From NCBI GenBank assembly GCA_024276745.1, contig JAJRWN010000093.1:1-46829 (forward strand): a DNA stretch of 46,829 nt. The letters are read 5' to 3'. The notes below the pieces were generated by a model, which had not been told where the DNA came from, searched no databases, and saw only the letters and a program-made list of their open reading frames with translations. Each line of letters starts with the position of its first letter. The stretch's first letter is position 1. Of the stretch, positions 16,098 to 25,367 are shown piece by piece. Both the position numbers and the translations under genes were made by a program. The DNA is from Bacteroidota bacterium. Its GTDB lineage: Bacteria > Bacteroidota > Bacteroidia > Chitinophagales > S012-47.

Positions 16098-16456
16098 TGT
16101 CGAAAAAAAACAAAGGATCCGGAAGACTGCAAAAAGGTGGCTTTGTGTATTCCACCAATCCTGATTTTCAACCCGGAGATCAAGATATGGACCTGGAAGA
16201 AACATTATCTGCAGAGCAACAATTACTATATCTCTCGCTCGACCGGAAACAACGCAAAGGAAAAATAGTAACACTGATTGAAGGATTTATAGGACAAGCA
16301 GAAGACCTTAACTCTTTGGCTAAACAACTAAAAACAAAATGTGGTGTAGGAGGATCGGCAAAAGATTCTGTAATATTATTACAAGGAGATCAACGAAAAA
16401 AAATTGCCGAATGGCTTAGCAGTCAAGGTTTTAAAATAAAAATGAAAGGTGGATAA
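16094..16456 (+). CDS. SUI1/eIF1-family translation factor (YciH type)
   Basis: This is a 120-residue protein with a basic, flexible N terminus (MMSKKNKGSGRLQKGGFVYSTN) and a SUI1 domain (about 40-120). The domain shows LDRKQRKGKIVTLIEGF, LAKQLKTKCGVGGSAKD and LQGDQRKKIAEWLSSQGFKIK, the eIF1-like pattern. Bacterial members bind the ribosome and influence start-codon choice; the role is incompletely understood. It overlaps the lipid-kinase gene by four bases and precedes dnaE by 81 bases. A second ATG follows directly (16097), so the start is uncertain by one codon. Confidence 0.9.
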   Translation: MMSKKNKGSGRLQKGGFVYSTNPDFQPGDQDMDLEETLSAEQQLLYLSLDRKQRKGKIVTLIEGFIGQAEDLNSLAKQLKTKCGVGGSAKDSVILLQGDQRKKIAEWLSSQGFKIKMKGG

Positions 16457-16537
16457 TCAGGTTTTCAACGACTTGTCAATAAATAATCAATTCTACATTT
16501 TTCTGCTAATCATATCCATTGTATATTTCCATCTCTT

Positions 16538-19500
16538 ATGCCAAAACCAACCCACGTTCCGGAATATTGTCATTTGCACAACCACACGCAATACTCACTG
16601 CTTGATGGAGCTGCGAATATCGATTTGCTAATGCAAAAAGCCGTGGAAGACAATATGCCGGCAGTAGCCATCACCGATCACGGCAACATGTTTGGTGCCA
16701 TGAATTTTTATAATTCGGCTATAAAAAATGGCATCAAACCCATTATCGGATGTGAATTTTATTTTGTTCCCGACCGGCATAAGAAAAAATTTGACCGTAT
16801 TAATCGCGATGAAAGATATCACCAGTTGATATTGGCCAAAAATGCAGTAGGCTATAAAAATATCAGTCGATTATCATCCCTCGGATTTATCGAAGGCATG
16901 TATGGCAAATATCCGCGTATAGATTTTGAATTACTTGAAAAATACAATGAAGGGCTTATTGGTACCACTTGCTGTGCAGCCGCAATCGTACCACGCACTT
17001 TTCTTCAAAAAGGACCGGAAGCTGCCGAACAAGCCTTTTTAAAAATGTGGGGCATATTTGGCGATGACTATTACATTGAATTGCAACGGCATGGATCAAA
17101 AACATTTGATGAAGACGGGCTTAATCTGTTTTTAATGAAAATGTCAGAGAAATATCATGTAAAAATGATTGCAACCAATGATGCTCATTATATCAATCAA
17201 GACGATTATCTGGCACATGATGTATTGCTATGTGTTGAAACAGGCTCTGATTTTGATGCACCCAATCGCTTCCGGTTCGAAAACGATCAATTTTATTTTA
17301 AGACCCGGGTGGAGATGTACGAAACATTTCGCGATATACCGGAAGCATTGGAAAACACTATGGAGATTGTAGAGAAGATTAATACTCCAAGCCTCAACCA
17401 TGATATTTTATTACCCAATTATACCCTTCCGGGCGAATTCGAATCTGAATCAAAATACCTGCGATATTTAAGCTATCAAGGAGCTAAAAAACGCTATGGT
17501 GAATTAACTACGGAAATAACAGAAAGGATAGACTACGAGCTTGGTGTGATTGATAAAATGGGCTTTGCAGGATATTTTTTAATTGTTCAAGACTTGATAC
17601 GGGCATCTAAAAAACTAAATGTATGGGTAGGTCCGGGAAGAGGATCGGCAGCCGGTTCGGTAGTAGCTTATTGCACCGGCATTACCAATCTTGATCCAAT
17701 AAAATATCAATTATTGTTTGAACGCTTCCTCAATCCGGAACGGGTAAACATGCCCGATATTGATATAGATTTTGATGATGAAGGTCGATCGAAAGTCATT
17801 GATTACGTGATTGATAAATACGGAAAAAACCAGGTAGCCCAAATCGTAACATTCGGAAGAATGGCAGCCCGCGGATCTATACGGGATGTAGGCCGTGTAT
17901 TGAAATATCCATTAAGCGAAACCGGAAAACTAGCTAAAATGGTGCCCGATGACGTAGGCATGACCTTGGAAAAGGCTGTAAAAGCTAATCCCGATTTACG
18001 AAAAATTAAAGAAGACGGTCATTCGGAAGCATCGAAAGTATTTAAACTGGCACAAAGGCTCGAAGGCAGTTTAAGACAACGGGGCATACATGCAGCAGGC
18101 GTAATCATAGCTCCCGGTGATATCATCAACAGCATACCCGTTTGTACGGCCAAAGATTCCGATCTGCTGGTTACCCAATTTGAAGGAAAACTGGTTGAAT
18201 CGGCCGGAATGCTAAAAATGGATTTTTTGGGATTAAAAACCTTATCGATTCTGAAAGATGCCATAGAAAACATCAAAAAAAGAAATACTAAAGCACCTGA
18301 TCTTGACCGGCTTCCCCTTGATGACAAAAAAACCCTTGAGCTTTTTCAAAAGGCACAAACCATTGGAATATTTCAGTTTGAATCAGATGGTATGCGCAAG
18401 TATCTGAAAGAATTAAAACCTTCAAATCTTGAAGATTTGATTGCCATGAATGCCTTATACCGGCCGGGCCCAATGAAATACATACCGCTCTATATAGAAC
18501 GGAAATCCGGCAAAGCAAAAATTGAATATCCCCATCCATTGCTTGAAGGGATACTCAAAAGTACTTATGGAATCATGGTTTTTCAAGAACAAATCATGCA
18601 AGCTGCTCAAATTATTGCCGGCTTTTCGCTCGGTTCAGCCGATATTCTGAGGAGAGCCATGGGTAAAAAGAAGCAATCCATTATGCAAGAACAAGAGCTT
18701 GTTTTTATCGAAGGAGCCAAAAAGAATGGCCTCGATGAAAAACAAGCCAAAGAAATTTTTGCCATTATGGCTCAGTTTGCAGAATATGGCTTCAATCGTT
18801 CGCACTCGGCCGCTTATGCCTATCTGGCCTATCAAGCCGCTTATTTAAAAGCCAATTATCCGGCAGAATATATGGCTTCGGTGCTTACCCACAACATGAA
18901 CGATACCGCTAAACTTAATTTTTTCCTGAATGAATGCCGGCAAATGGGCATTACTACACTCGGACCCGATATCAACGAAAGTGAAGGAAAATTTATCGTT
19001 AATCAAAAAGGAGAAATCCGTTACGGATTATCGGGTATAAAAGGTTTGGGAGAAGCTGCCGTTGAAAATATTATGCTGGAAAAAGCTGAAAACGGACGAT
19101 TTGAATCATACTATGATTTTGTAAGAAAAGTAAGTTCAAGAGCCTTAAATAAAAAATGTGTCGAAAGCCTGGCCAAAGCAGGTGCATTCGATGGTTTCAA
19201 CATACACAGAGCTCAATTCTTTTTCATTCCTCCGGGCTCAAAATATAATTTAATAGAATCAAGTCTTCAATACGCTCAAAATATCAGAAAACAACAAGAT
19301 AAACATACCCTTTCGTTGTTCGATAACAGCGAAGATGCCGCATTTCAAGACCCCTTGATACCCGATTGCGATGAATGGGATTCTTTTAAATTATTGCAAC
19401 TCGAAAAAGAAGTTACGGGTATCTATCTCTCCGGTGATCCGCTGGAAGCCTTTGAACTGGATATAAAATCTTTCTGCACCCATCCTATTGCTCAACTAAA

Positions 19501-20023
19501 ACCAAAAGAAAATCTAAAAGTCAGTTTTGCCGGTGTAGTCACCGAATTTAATGAAAGACTGGATAAAAGAGGTCGAAAATTTGGACGTTTCACGGTTGAA
19601 GATAATGGTGCCAGCATAAAACTGGGTATCTTTCGGGAAGATTTTCTAAAATACCGGCACTTACTCGAACCGGGTACACGTGTTTTTATTCAGGCCATTT
19701 ACAAAAAATGGGGCTACAATTCTGAAAATATTAATCTAGATATCAGAGAAGTGATGATGCTCGAAGATTTAAGAGAACGGAAAACCAAATCGGTATCATT
19801 AAGCATCAATCTGAACAGTATTGATGAAAATTTTGTAAATCAATGTGCTAAACTTTTTAAAAAATATAATGGAAAATATCCGGTAAAAATTTCAATATTT
19901 GATCCTGATGAAAGAAAAATTACTTTAAATATGCGTTCTTCCCAACTCACGGTAATGCCCGAAAATGAATTATTCGAACAATTTGATCAGTTTAATGGAG
20001 TGCACTATGAATTGCTATCTTAA
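16538..20023 (+). CDS. dnaE: DNA polymerase III subunit alpha
   Basis: This is the replicative polymerase, 1161 residues, a typical length. It starts with the PHP domain (EYCHLHNHTQYSLLDGA, then AITDHGNMFG). The polymerase palm follows, with the GPGRGSAAGSVVAYC motif and the catalytic aspartates in PDIDIDFDDEGR. Then come HAAGVIIAP, FQFESDGMRKYLKELKP, MVFQEQIM and FNRSHSAAYAYLAYQ, a helix-hairpin-helix region and a C-terminal OB fold (KVSFAGVVTEFNERLDKRG). The start at 16538 is the only one placing the PHP motif correctly. The trxA promoter overlaps its last codons. Confidence 0.97.
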   Translation: MPKPTHVPEYCHLHNHTQYSLLDGAANIDLLMQKAVEDNMPAVAITDHGNMFGAMNFYNSAIKNGIKPIIGCEFYFVPDRHKKKFDRINRDERYHQLILAKNAVGYKNISRLSSLGFIEGMYGKYPRIDFELLEKYNEGLIGTTCCAAAIVPRTFLQKGPEAAEQAFLKMWGIFGDDYYIELQRHGSKTFDEDGLNLFLMKMSEKYHVKMIATNDAHYINQDDYLAHDVLLCVETGSDFDAPNRFRFENDQFYFKTRVEMYETFRDIPEALENTMEIVEKINTPSLNHDILLPNYTLPGEFESESKYLRYLSYQGAKKRYGELTTEITERIDYELGVIDKMGFAGYFLIVQDLIRASKKLNVWVGPGRGSAAGSVVAYCTGITNLDPIKYQLLFERFLNPERVNMPDIDIDFDDEGRSKVIDYVIDKYGKNQVAQIVTFGRMAARGSIRDVGRVLKYPLSETGKLAKMVPDDVGMTLEKAVKANPDLRKIKEDGHSEASKVFKLAQRLEGSLRQRGIHAAGVIIAPGDIINSIPVCTAKDSDLLVTQFEGKLVESAGMLKMDFLGLKTLSILKDAIENIKKRNTKAPDLDRLPLDDKKTLELFQKAQTIGIFQFESDGMRKYLKELKPSNLEDLIAMNALYRPGPMKYIPLYIERKSGKAKIEYPHPLLEGILKSTYGIMVFQEQIMQAAQIIAGFSLGSADILRRAMGKKKQSIMQEQELVFIEGAKKNGLDEKQAKEIFAIMAQFAEYGFNRSHSAAYAYLAYQAAYLKANYPAEYMASVLTHNMNDTAKLNFFLNECRQMGITTLGPDINESEGKFIVNQKGEIRYGLSGIKGLGEAAVENIMLEKAENGRFESYYDFVRKVSSRALNKKCVESLAKAGAFDGFNIHRAQFFFIPPGSKYNLIESSLQYAQNIRKQQDKHTLSLFDNSEDAAFQDPLIPDCDEWDSFKLLQLEKEVTGIYLSGDPLEAFELDIKSFCTHPIAQLKPKENLKVSFAGVVTEFNERLDKRGRKFGRFTVEDNGASIKLGIFREDFLKYRHLLEPGTRVFIQAIYKKWGYNSENINLDIREVMMLEDLRERKTKSVSLSINLNSIDENFVNQCAKLFKKYNGKYPVKISIFDPDERKITLNMRSSQLTVMPENELFEQFDQFNGVHYELLS

Positions 20024-20042
20024 ATTGGGAACTTTAAATTTG
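20012..20042 (+). promoter_or_regulatory. Promoter of trxA, overlapping the end of dnaE
   Basis: TTG (20012-20014), a 20-base spacer and TAAATTTG (20035-20042) fit the Bacteroidota consensus. Transcription would start near 20049, leaving a leader of about 29 bases before the trxA ATG. Confidence 0.6.
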
Positions 20043-20077
20043 TATATTGAATTAAAACAAGCATAAAAATATAAATC

Positions 20078-20395
20078 ATGGCTTTAGAATTAACAGATGC
20101 AAACTTTGATCAGGAAGTAATACAATCCGATCAATTGGTAATGGTAGACTTTTGGGCAGTATGGTGTGGCCCCTGCAGAATTGTAGGCCCCATTGTAGAT
20201 GAACTGTCGAAAGATTTTGAAGGAAAAATAAAAGTCGGCAAATTAGATGTTGACCATAATCCAAAAACTGCTGTCAATTTTGGTATAAGAAATATACCTA
20301 CCATACTTTTTTTCAAAAACGGAAAAGTGGTTGACAAACAAGTAGGAGCAGTACCGAAATCAAACCTTGAAAAGAAAATCAATGCTTACTTGTAA
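20078..20395 (+). CDS. trxA: Thioredoxin
   Basis: This is a 105-residue cytosolic thioredoxin with the standard VDFWAVWCGPCRIVGP active site (redox cysteines 30 and 33), the cis-proline motif NIPTILFFKNG and a full-length fold. It reduces protein disulfides with electrons from thioredoxin reductase, which is not in this window. It has its own promoter inside the dnaE 3' end and a terminator about 30 bases downstream, so it is probably monocistronic. Confidence 0.97.
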   Translation: MALELTDANFDQEVIQSDQLVMVDFWAVWCGPCRIVGPIVDELSKDFEGKIKVGKLDVDHNPKTAVNFGIRNIPTILFFKNGKVVDKQVGAVPKSNLEKKINAYL

Positions 20396-20427
20396 GCAAA
20401 TTTTATTGAACCACTAATATCATTATC

Positions 20428-20465
20428 CGGCCTCCTTACGTTTTAAGGACGGCCGTTTCTTTTTA
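20428..20465 (+). terminator. Rho-independent terminator after trxA
   Basis: The stem CGGCC-TCCTTA (20428-20438) pairs with TAAGGA-(c)-GGCCG (20444-20455), with one bulged C, followed by a T-rich tract (TTTCTTTTT). Confidence 0.8.
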
Positions 20466-20471
20466 TACACT

Positions 20472-21422
20472 ATGATTACTAATTATCCTGTCTCATTACA
20501 AGATCTTCATCAACTCGATAACCTCGATTTGATTGCCCGACAGGTAGTAGAAGGATTTATTATCGGTATTCATAAAAGCCCTTTTCATGGGTTTTCCGTA
20601 GAATTTGCAGAACATCGTTTGTATAATCCGGGTGAAAGTCTGAGAAGCATCGATTGGAAAGTGTATGCCCGAACCGACAGGATGTATGTAAAGAAATATG
20701 AAGAAGAAACAAACCTAAGATGCCAGCTTGTAATCGATACATCCGCTTCCATGTATTATCCGCTGAATGCCGGTTCAAAAGGACAGGTAGCAGTCAATAA
20801 GCTGAATTTCTCTATTTCATGTGCCGCTTCATTGGCCTATTTGTTCAGGAAACAACGCGATGCTTTCGGGCTTACCCTTTTTTCTGATGAGGTTCATGTT
20901 CATACCAATGCCCGCAGTACGGCCATTCAATACGAATTGCTGCTATCACATTTTAGAAGTATATTGCAAAAAAAACCGGAACAGAAAATTACCCGTCTGG
21001 CCGCTGCTTTGCATCAGGTAGCAGATCATATTCACAAACGTTCGCTGGTTATTATTTTAAGCGATATGTTTGAAAATGTGAGTGTGAATAAGAACAATAA
21101 AAACGAATTGTTTGAAGCCCTTCAACACCTGAAATACAATAAACATGAGGTGATTCTTTTTCACGTAGTTGACCGGAAAAAGGAATTAGCATTTAGCTTT
21201 GACAACCGGCCTTACTTGTTCATTGATATGGAAACGGGCGAAAAGGTAAAACTCAGTTCCAACGAAGTAAGAAAACAATACATCGAACAAGCTTCAGCTT
21301 TCGAAAAACAGCTAAAACTAAAATGCCAGCAATATAAAATTGACTTTATTGCAGCCGATATTAATCATCATTTTAAGCAGGTACTTTTACCCTATTTATT
21401 AAAACGAAGTAAATTAGGCTAA
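20472..21422 (+). CDS. DUF58 protein with von Willebrand A-like fold
   Basis: This 316-residue cytosolic protein carries the DUF58 core YNPGESLRSIDWKVYARTDRMYVKKYEEE, followed by VIDTSASM (a DxSxS metal-ion site) and LVIILSDMFEN. DUF58 proteins are usually encoded beside a MoxR ATPase and membrane vWA proteins (the BatABD cluster) and take part in envelope stress or chaperone-like assembly. Here the MoxR partner is not adjacent: trxA lies upstream and ispE 10 bases downstream. The role is unknown. Length is near the family norm (about 290-320). Confidence 0.85.
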   Translation: MITNYPVSLQDLHQLDNLDLIARQVVEGFIIGIHKSPFHGFSVEFAEHRLYNPGESLRSIDWKVYARTDRMYVKKYEEETNLRCQLVIDTSASMYYPLNAGSKGQVAVNKLNFSISCAASLAYLFRKQRDAFGLTLFSDEVHVHTNARSTAIQYELLLSHFRSILQKKPEQKITRLAAALHQVADHIHKRSLVIILSDMFENVSVNKNNKNELFEALQHLKYNKHEVILFHVVDRKKELAFSFDNRPYLFIDMETGEKVKLSSNEVRKQYIEQASAFEKQLKLKCQQYKIDFIAADINHHFKQVLLPYLLKRSKLG

Positions 21423-21427
21423 TTTTG
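21420..21427 (+). promoter_or_regulatory. -7-like element immediately before ispE
   Basis: TAATTTTG overlaps the DUF58 gene's stop codon and ends five bases before the ispE ATG. No TTG element is found at the right distance. It may be a chance match, given the TAA stop, or a leaderless start. Confidence 0.25.
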
Positions 21428-21432
21428 AAATA

Positions 21433-22257
21433 ATGATTTTCTTCGCTCCTGCCAAAATCAACCTTGGATTGCACGTTTTAAGAAAACGAAGCGATGCATA
21501 TCACGATATAGAAAGTATATTTTATCCTGTAAATTGGTGCGATGCAGTAGAATTGACTACTTCAAAACAAAATCATTTTTCGGTTTACGGAAGGCCGGTT
21601 GATGGAAACGAAAAGGATAATCTGTGTGTAAAAGCCTTTCGGCTGATACAACAAAAATATGACCTGGCAAATGCATCTATCAATCTGCTGAAGAATATAC
21701 CGAGTGGTGCCGGTCTTGGCGGTGCATCGAGCGATGCCGTTGCCATATTGCATCTTTGCAATCAGGTTTTTAATCTGGATTTAAGTCGCGACACCTTGCT
21801 GCATCTGGCCGCTCAGATTGGCTCCGATTGCCCTTTTTTCGTTCATCCCGAAGCAGCCATAATCAGCGGACGGGGCGATTGTATGAAACCCATCCATCTG
21901 CCATTAAAAGGCATGCACCTTCTTATTGTATGGCCCGGTTTTACCCTGTCAACAGCAAATGCCTATGCTCATATCCATCCTGTCGATCAACGAAAACCCA
22001 TTAGTCAAATACTGCAGCAACCCCTCGATCAATGGCAAAATTTATTGCATAATGATTTTGAAAAGACAGCCATTTCGATATGTCCGGAAATCAGCGATAT
22101 AAAAAATATCATGCTGCGTGAAAAAGCAATATTTGCTTCAATGAGTGGCAGTGGATCTTCGGTTTTCGGCCTCTGGAATGAAGCACCCGATATAGATGCC
22201 ATGATAGCCGGGATGAAGGTAAAAAAACAAAATATATTCTATACCAAAATAAGTTAA
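21433..22257 (+). CDS. ispE: 4-diphosphocytidyl-2-C-methyl-D-erythritol kinase
   Basis: This 274-residue GHMP kinase of the non-mevalonate isoprenoid pathway has the N-terminal FFAPAKINLGLHVLRKRSDAYHDIES signature (KINL; Lys-Arg-Asp-Gly-like box), the ATP-binding IPSGAGLGGASSDAVA loop and the C-terminal ASMSGSGSSVFGL motif. Length is typical. It is 10 bases after the DUF58 gene and ends just before the convergent AI-2E-type permease gene. Confidence 0.95.
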   Translation: MIFFAPAKINLGLHVLRKRSDAYHDIESIFYPVNWCDAVELTTSKQNHFSVYGRPVDGNEKDNLCVKAFRLIQQKYDLANASINLLKNIPSGAGLGGASSDAVAILHLCNQVFNLDLSRDTLLHLAAQIGSDCPFFVHPEAAIISGRGDCMKPIHLPLKGMHLLIVWPGFTLSTANAYAHIHPVDQRKPISQILQQPLDQWQNLLHNDFEKTAISICPEISDIKNIMLREKAIFASMSGSGSSVFGLWNEAPDIDAMIAGMKVKKQNIFYTKIS

Positions 22258-22279
22258 TATATTGATTTACTGTTGTTTT

Positions 22280-23410
22280 TTACTGTTTTTTGTTAATCAG
22301 GTTTTTGGGGTTTATTTTTTTCAATATTTCAGGGAAAGTAAGATTCTTTTTATCGCTGCCCAAAAGCAGCCCGATAGGCTTCAAAGCATCTACATGGTCA
22401 AAAATAACTTTCACCATGGCCGTAAAAGGAACAAACATAATCATACCACTAATGCCCCAAACTTCGGCTCCGGCCAACAAAGCTATAATGGCTACCAAAG
22501 GATTGATGCTAACCTTCGACCCCACAATATTAGGTGTAATAAAGTTACCTTCTAAAGACTGTATCAAAGTAAAACTTCCGATAACGGCAATAGGTACCCA
22601 AATAGAATCGTACATCGCTAAAGCATAAAGCGTGGGTAGCCACGATCCAATAAATACGCCTACATAAGGAATAATGGTGAGCAAGGCGGCAAAAATGCCA
22701 AAAAACAAAGCATGCTTAATACCGATAATCAGCAAAGCCGAACTATTCAATACTGCAATAATAACAATTACGGTAAGCAATCCGGATAAATAATTTTGAA
22801 TAACCTTTTGAATATGAAAAAGAATAGATGCCACTTTTGCATGTTGGTCATCAGGACTAATGCGGAAGAAAAACTCCTTAAACAAATCGCGATAGTACAA
22901 TATAAAAAACAAGTAAAAAGGCAGAATACCCAATTTGGTAAGGAAACTTGAAGTAGATTGCAAAAGGGAAGGAAAAAATCCTGCACTGGTTTGTAGTAAA
23001 TTATTTAAACCCTTGCTTAACCAATCAATCTGTAAATCTTTAGAGACCTCAAAATGTTGCTCAATAAATAATTGCAAAGCAGCAATACTATGCTGCAAAC
23101 GATTTGTGATTTCAGGAATTTCATCAGAGAATCCAATCAATTCATTGGTAAGCACAAAACCAATAGCACCTAATGCAATAATCACCAATACGATGGCAAT
23201 AATAATGGCAATAGCACGAGGAATTTGCTTTGATTCCAACCATTTTGCCAAAGGATAAAGCAGCAAAGCCAAAAGCAGGGAAAAGGCCAGAGGTACTAAT
23301 AAATTTCCGGCAACTTGAAGGGCATAAAAAAACAAAATCAAGCCTAAAAGGATTATTGTAAATTTGGCGTATGCAGGCCATTGATGACTATTGTAATCTT
23401 CTTTGCTCAT
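22280..23410 (-). CDS. AI-2E family (PerM) transporter
   Basis: This polytopic inner-membrane protein has 376 residues from the ATG at 23410 (MSKEDYNSHQWPAYAK). A longer start at 23443 would add a hydrophobic stretch of 11 residues. It shows the paired N-terminal helices (FTIILLGLILFFYALQVAGN and LVPLAFSLLLALLLYPLA), a central coiled soluble segment, and the family's C-terminal motif PYVGVFIGSWLPTLYAL, followed by QSLEGNFITPNIVGSKVSINPLVAII. Members were named for autoinducer-2 export, but many act as cation/proton antiporters or have unknown substrates. It is divergent from the alpha/beta hydrolase gene by 40 bases. Confidence 0.88.
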   Translation of the reverse strand: MSKEDYNSHQWPAYAKFTIILLGLILFFYALQVAGNLLVPLAFSLLLALLLYPLAKWLESKQIPRAIAIIIAIVLVIIALGAIGFVLTNELIGFSDEIPEITNRLQHSIAALQLFIEQHFEVSKDLQIDWLSKGLNNLLQTSAGFFPSLLQSTSSFLTKLGILPFYLFFILYYRDLFKEFFFRISPDDQHAKVASILFHIQKVIQNYLSGLLTVIVIIAVLNSSALLIIGIKHALFFGIFAALLTIIPYVGVFIGSWLPTLYALAMYDSIWVPIAVIGSFTLIQSLEGNFITPNIVGSKVSINPLVAIIALLAGAEVWGISGMIMFVPFTAMVKVIFDHVDALKPIGLLLGSDKKNLTFPEILKKINPKNLINKKQ

Positions 23411-23449
23411 GATGACCGGTAAAATTAGAAAAATAATTCGCACCCTGAG

Positions 23450-24232
23450 ATGAAATTAAATTATAAAGAATTTGGCAACCGTCATGAACATACTTTAGTG
23501 ATTCTTCACGGATTATTAGGCAGCCTCGACAATTGGCAAAGTTTAGCTAAAAGATTTTCGACACAGTATCATGTCATTACTGTTGATCAGCGCAACCACG
23601 GAAAATCACCTCATCATCCATCGATGAGTTACGAGATTTTAGCCCATGATTTGCTGGAGTTTCTTGATGATTTAAAATTGGATTCGGTTGTGCTCTTGGG
23701 GCATTCAATGGGCGGAAAAGTATGCATGCAATTTGCACTGCACCATCCCGGGCGGGTTGAAAAAATGATTATTGTTGATGTTGCACCAAAAGCTTATGCA
23801 CGGGGCCACGACCATATTTTTGCAGCTTTGTTTGCCGTTGATCTGGAGAAAATAAATGCCAGAAATGATGCTCGCAACATGATGAAAAAATATATCCCAC
23901 AGGAAGCTGTTATGCAGTTTTTATTAAAAAATCTGAAACGGTCTTCTAAAGGGACTTGGTCATGGAAAGCCAATATTACCATACTGCATCAATTCTATAA
24001 CGAAATCAGCGGACCGATTCAATGCGATTGGCCTTTCAACAATCCGGTATTATTCATCAAAGGTGCTCTTTCAAACTATATCAGCGATGAAGATGAAGCA
24101 AACATAGCCAACATCTTTCCCAAAAGTACATTAATCTCTATTCCTAATACGGGTCATTGGGTGCATGCCGAAGCACCCGATGAGGTTTTTAAACTGGTTT
24201 CGCAATTCATTAATTCAAATAATAATTGTTAA
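23450..24232 (+). CDS. Alpha/beta hydrolase, YbfF-like esterase
   Basis: This 260-residue cytosolic hydrolase has the oxyanion motif ILHGLLGSLDNWQSLA, VDQRNHGKSPH, the nucleophile elbow GHSMGGK with Ser86 and a catalytic His near 236 (NTGHWVHAEAP). The acid is probably in the VLFIKGALSNYISDED region. The LLGS-DNWQ/DQRNHGKSPH pattern matches the YbfF/ABHD11 esterase group that acts on acyl esters or acyl-CoA. The substrate is unknown. No operon partner is seen. Confidence 0.88.
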   Translation: MKLNYKEFGNRHEHTLVILHGLLGSLDNWQSLAKRFSTQYHVITVDQRNHGKSPHHPSMSYEILAHDLLEFLDDLKLDSVVLLGHSMGGKVCMQFALHHPGRVEKMIIVDVAPKAYARGHDHIFAALFAVDLEKINARNDARNMMKKYIPQEAVMQFLLKNLKRSSKGTWSWKANITILHQFYNEISGPIQCDWPFNNPVLFIKGALSNYISDEDEANIANIFPKSTLISIPNTGHWVHAEAPDEVFKLVSQFINSNNNC

Positions 24233-24284
24233 TCTTATTCAAAATTATTAACTTAATCTTTTCAAAATCAGGTGTTGAATAGCT

Positions 24285-25367
24285 ATGCTGATTCATTTTA
24301 TACAAATTGTCTTTTGGAACCTGGCTACTCTTCCTATGGCTTTTTTGCCCACACTAACACCTCATGTCACCCAACTCACTGATAATCTGTTTAACGATGA
24401 GCGCCCAGTGATTGCAAATCATACTATTTTTTGGCAACAAGCTGATGGAGTCATTATTTCCTACGATATAAACCGGGCTTATGCCCATGAATTCATACAA
24501 ATTCCTGCCTCTTCTTATTTTGCGATTGATGCCGAAACCATGGTATGGCAACAAAAAGAAAACAAACAAGATTTTATTTATTTTGCTTCTACTGAAAATG
24601 CCGGATTATACCGGATTGCTGCCGGTGGCGATTTGGTACAAAACCCTCAAATCAAACGGCAGAGGCTTACCTGGTGTGTAAGCCATAATGATGAATATAT
24701 CCTTTGCCTGCTCAATCTGAAAAATCAAAAAATCAGACGTATTCACTTAAACCAAAGCGATCAGCCCGCCACTTGTCTTGGCTCCAGATTTCTTGCCTAC
24801 AGTGCAATCGATCAGGGGCAACATCAGATAAAAATCATGGATATTCGCAACGGTAATATAAAAACTATCAGTAATCCCGGTTTTCGCAATGGCAAACCCT
24901 TCTGTCAAGGTATGCGTGTAAGCTGGGAAGCTTATGACGGGCACGACTATGAAATTTTCTGTTATGACGATTATACCGGTTGTACCTACCGGGTAACCGA
25001 CAATGAATTTGATGATTTGAACCCCCGTTTAAGCCATGATATGCTTAGTTGGATGCAGGTAAATAAGCACGAAAACAATATTGCATTGATGGAATTAGAA
25101 AACATGACATTAAAATTCCTGAAAGTAAATAAGCTTCAAGGAAAATATTTTACAATGGATGATGACTTTGTAGTATGGGTGAATGAATCCGGCAATAATA
25201 AGCGGTTGCAAATCTATGATATAACGGCTCAATCTTACCGTCAATTAGCCAATTACGATTGCTCTAATGCACATCCTTATTTACTCAATCACCTTATTGT
25301 ATGGCAAGGTTTCGATGGTACAGACGATGAAATATTTTGTTGCCGGCTTGAAACAACATCAGACTAA
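24285..25367 (+). CDS. Beta-propeller protein with TolB/WD-like repeats
   Basis: This 360-residue protein has a hydrophobic N terminus (IHFIQIVFWNLATLPMAFL) that may act as signal or anchor. It contains repeated blade-like units with an aromatic-tryptophan-DG-x-D-x-EIF pattern: IFWQQADGVIISYD near 50, VSWEAYDGHDYEIFCYDDYTG near 226, LSWMQVNKHENNIALM near 265, and VWQGFDGTDDEIFCC at the end. That suggests a TolB-type propeller of about six blades, usually used for protein or sugar binding outside the cytoplasm. No enzyme motif is seen. The last nine bases overlap the convergent TonB receptor gene. It is not recognised beyond the fold. Confidence 0.65.
   Translation: MLIHFIQIVFWNLATLPMAFLPTLTPHVTQLTDNLFNDERPVIANHTIFWQQADGVIISYDINRAYAHEFIQIPASSYFAIDAETMVWQQKENKQDFIYFASTENAGLYRIAAGGDLVQNPQIKRQRLTWCVSHNDEYILCLLNLKNQKIRRIHLNQSDQPATCLGSRFLAYSAIDQGQHQIKIMDIRNGNIKTISNPGFRNGKPFCQGMRVSWEAYDGHDYEIFCYDDYTGCTYRVTDNEFDDLNPRLSHDMLSWMQVNKHENNIALMELENMTLKFLKVNKLQGKYFTMDDDFVVWVNESGNNKRLQIYDITAQSYRQLANYDCSNAHPYLLNHLIVWQGFDGTDDEIFCCRLETTSD

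Noticed and set aside
16449..16631. 60-codon ORF overlapping the SUI1 end and dnaE start
   Set aside because: It is out of frame with both well-supported genes and looks like a chance frame.
22262..22628. ORFs on the plus strand inside the AI-2E transporter region
   Set aside because: They are antisense shadows of a clear membrane protein gene.
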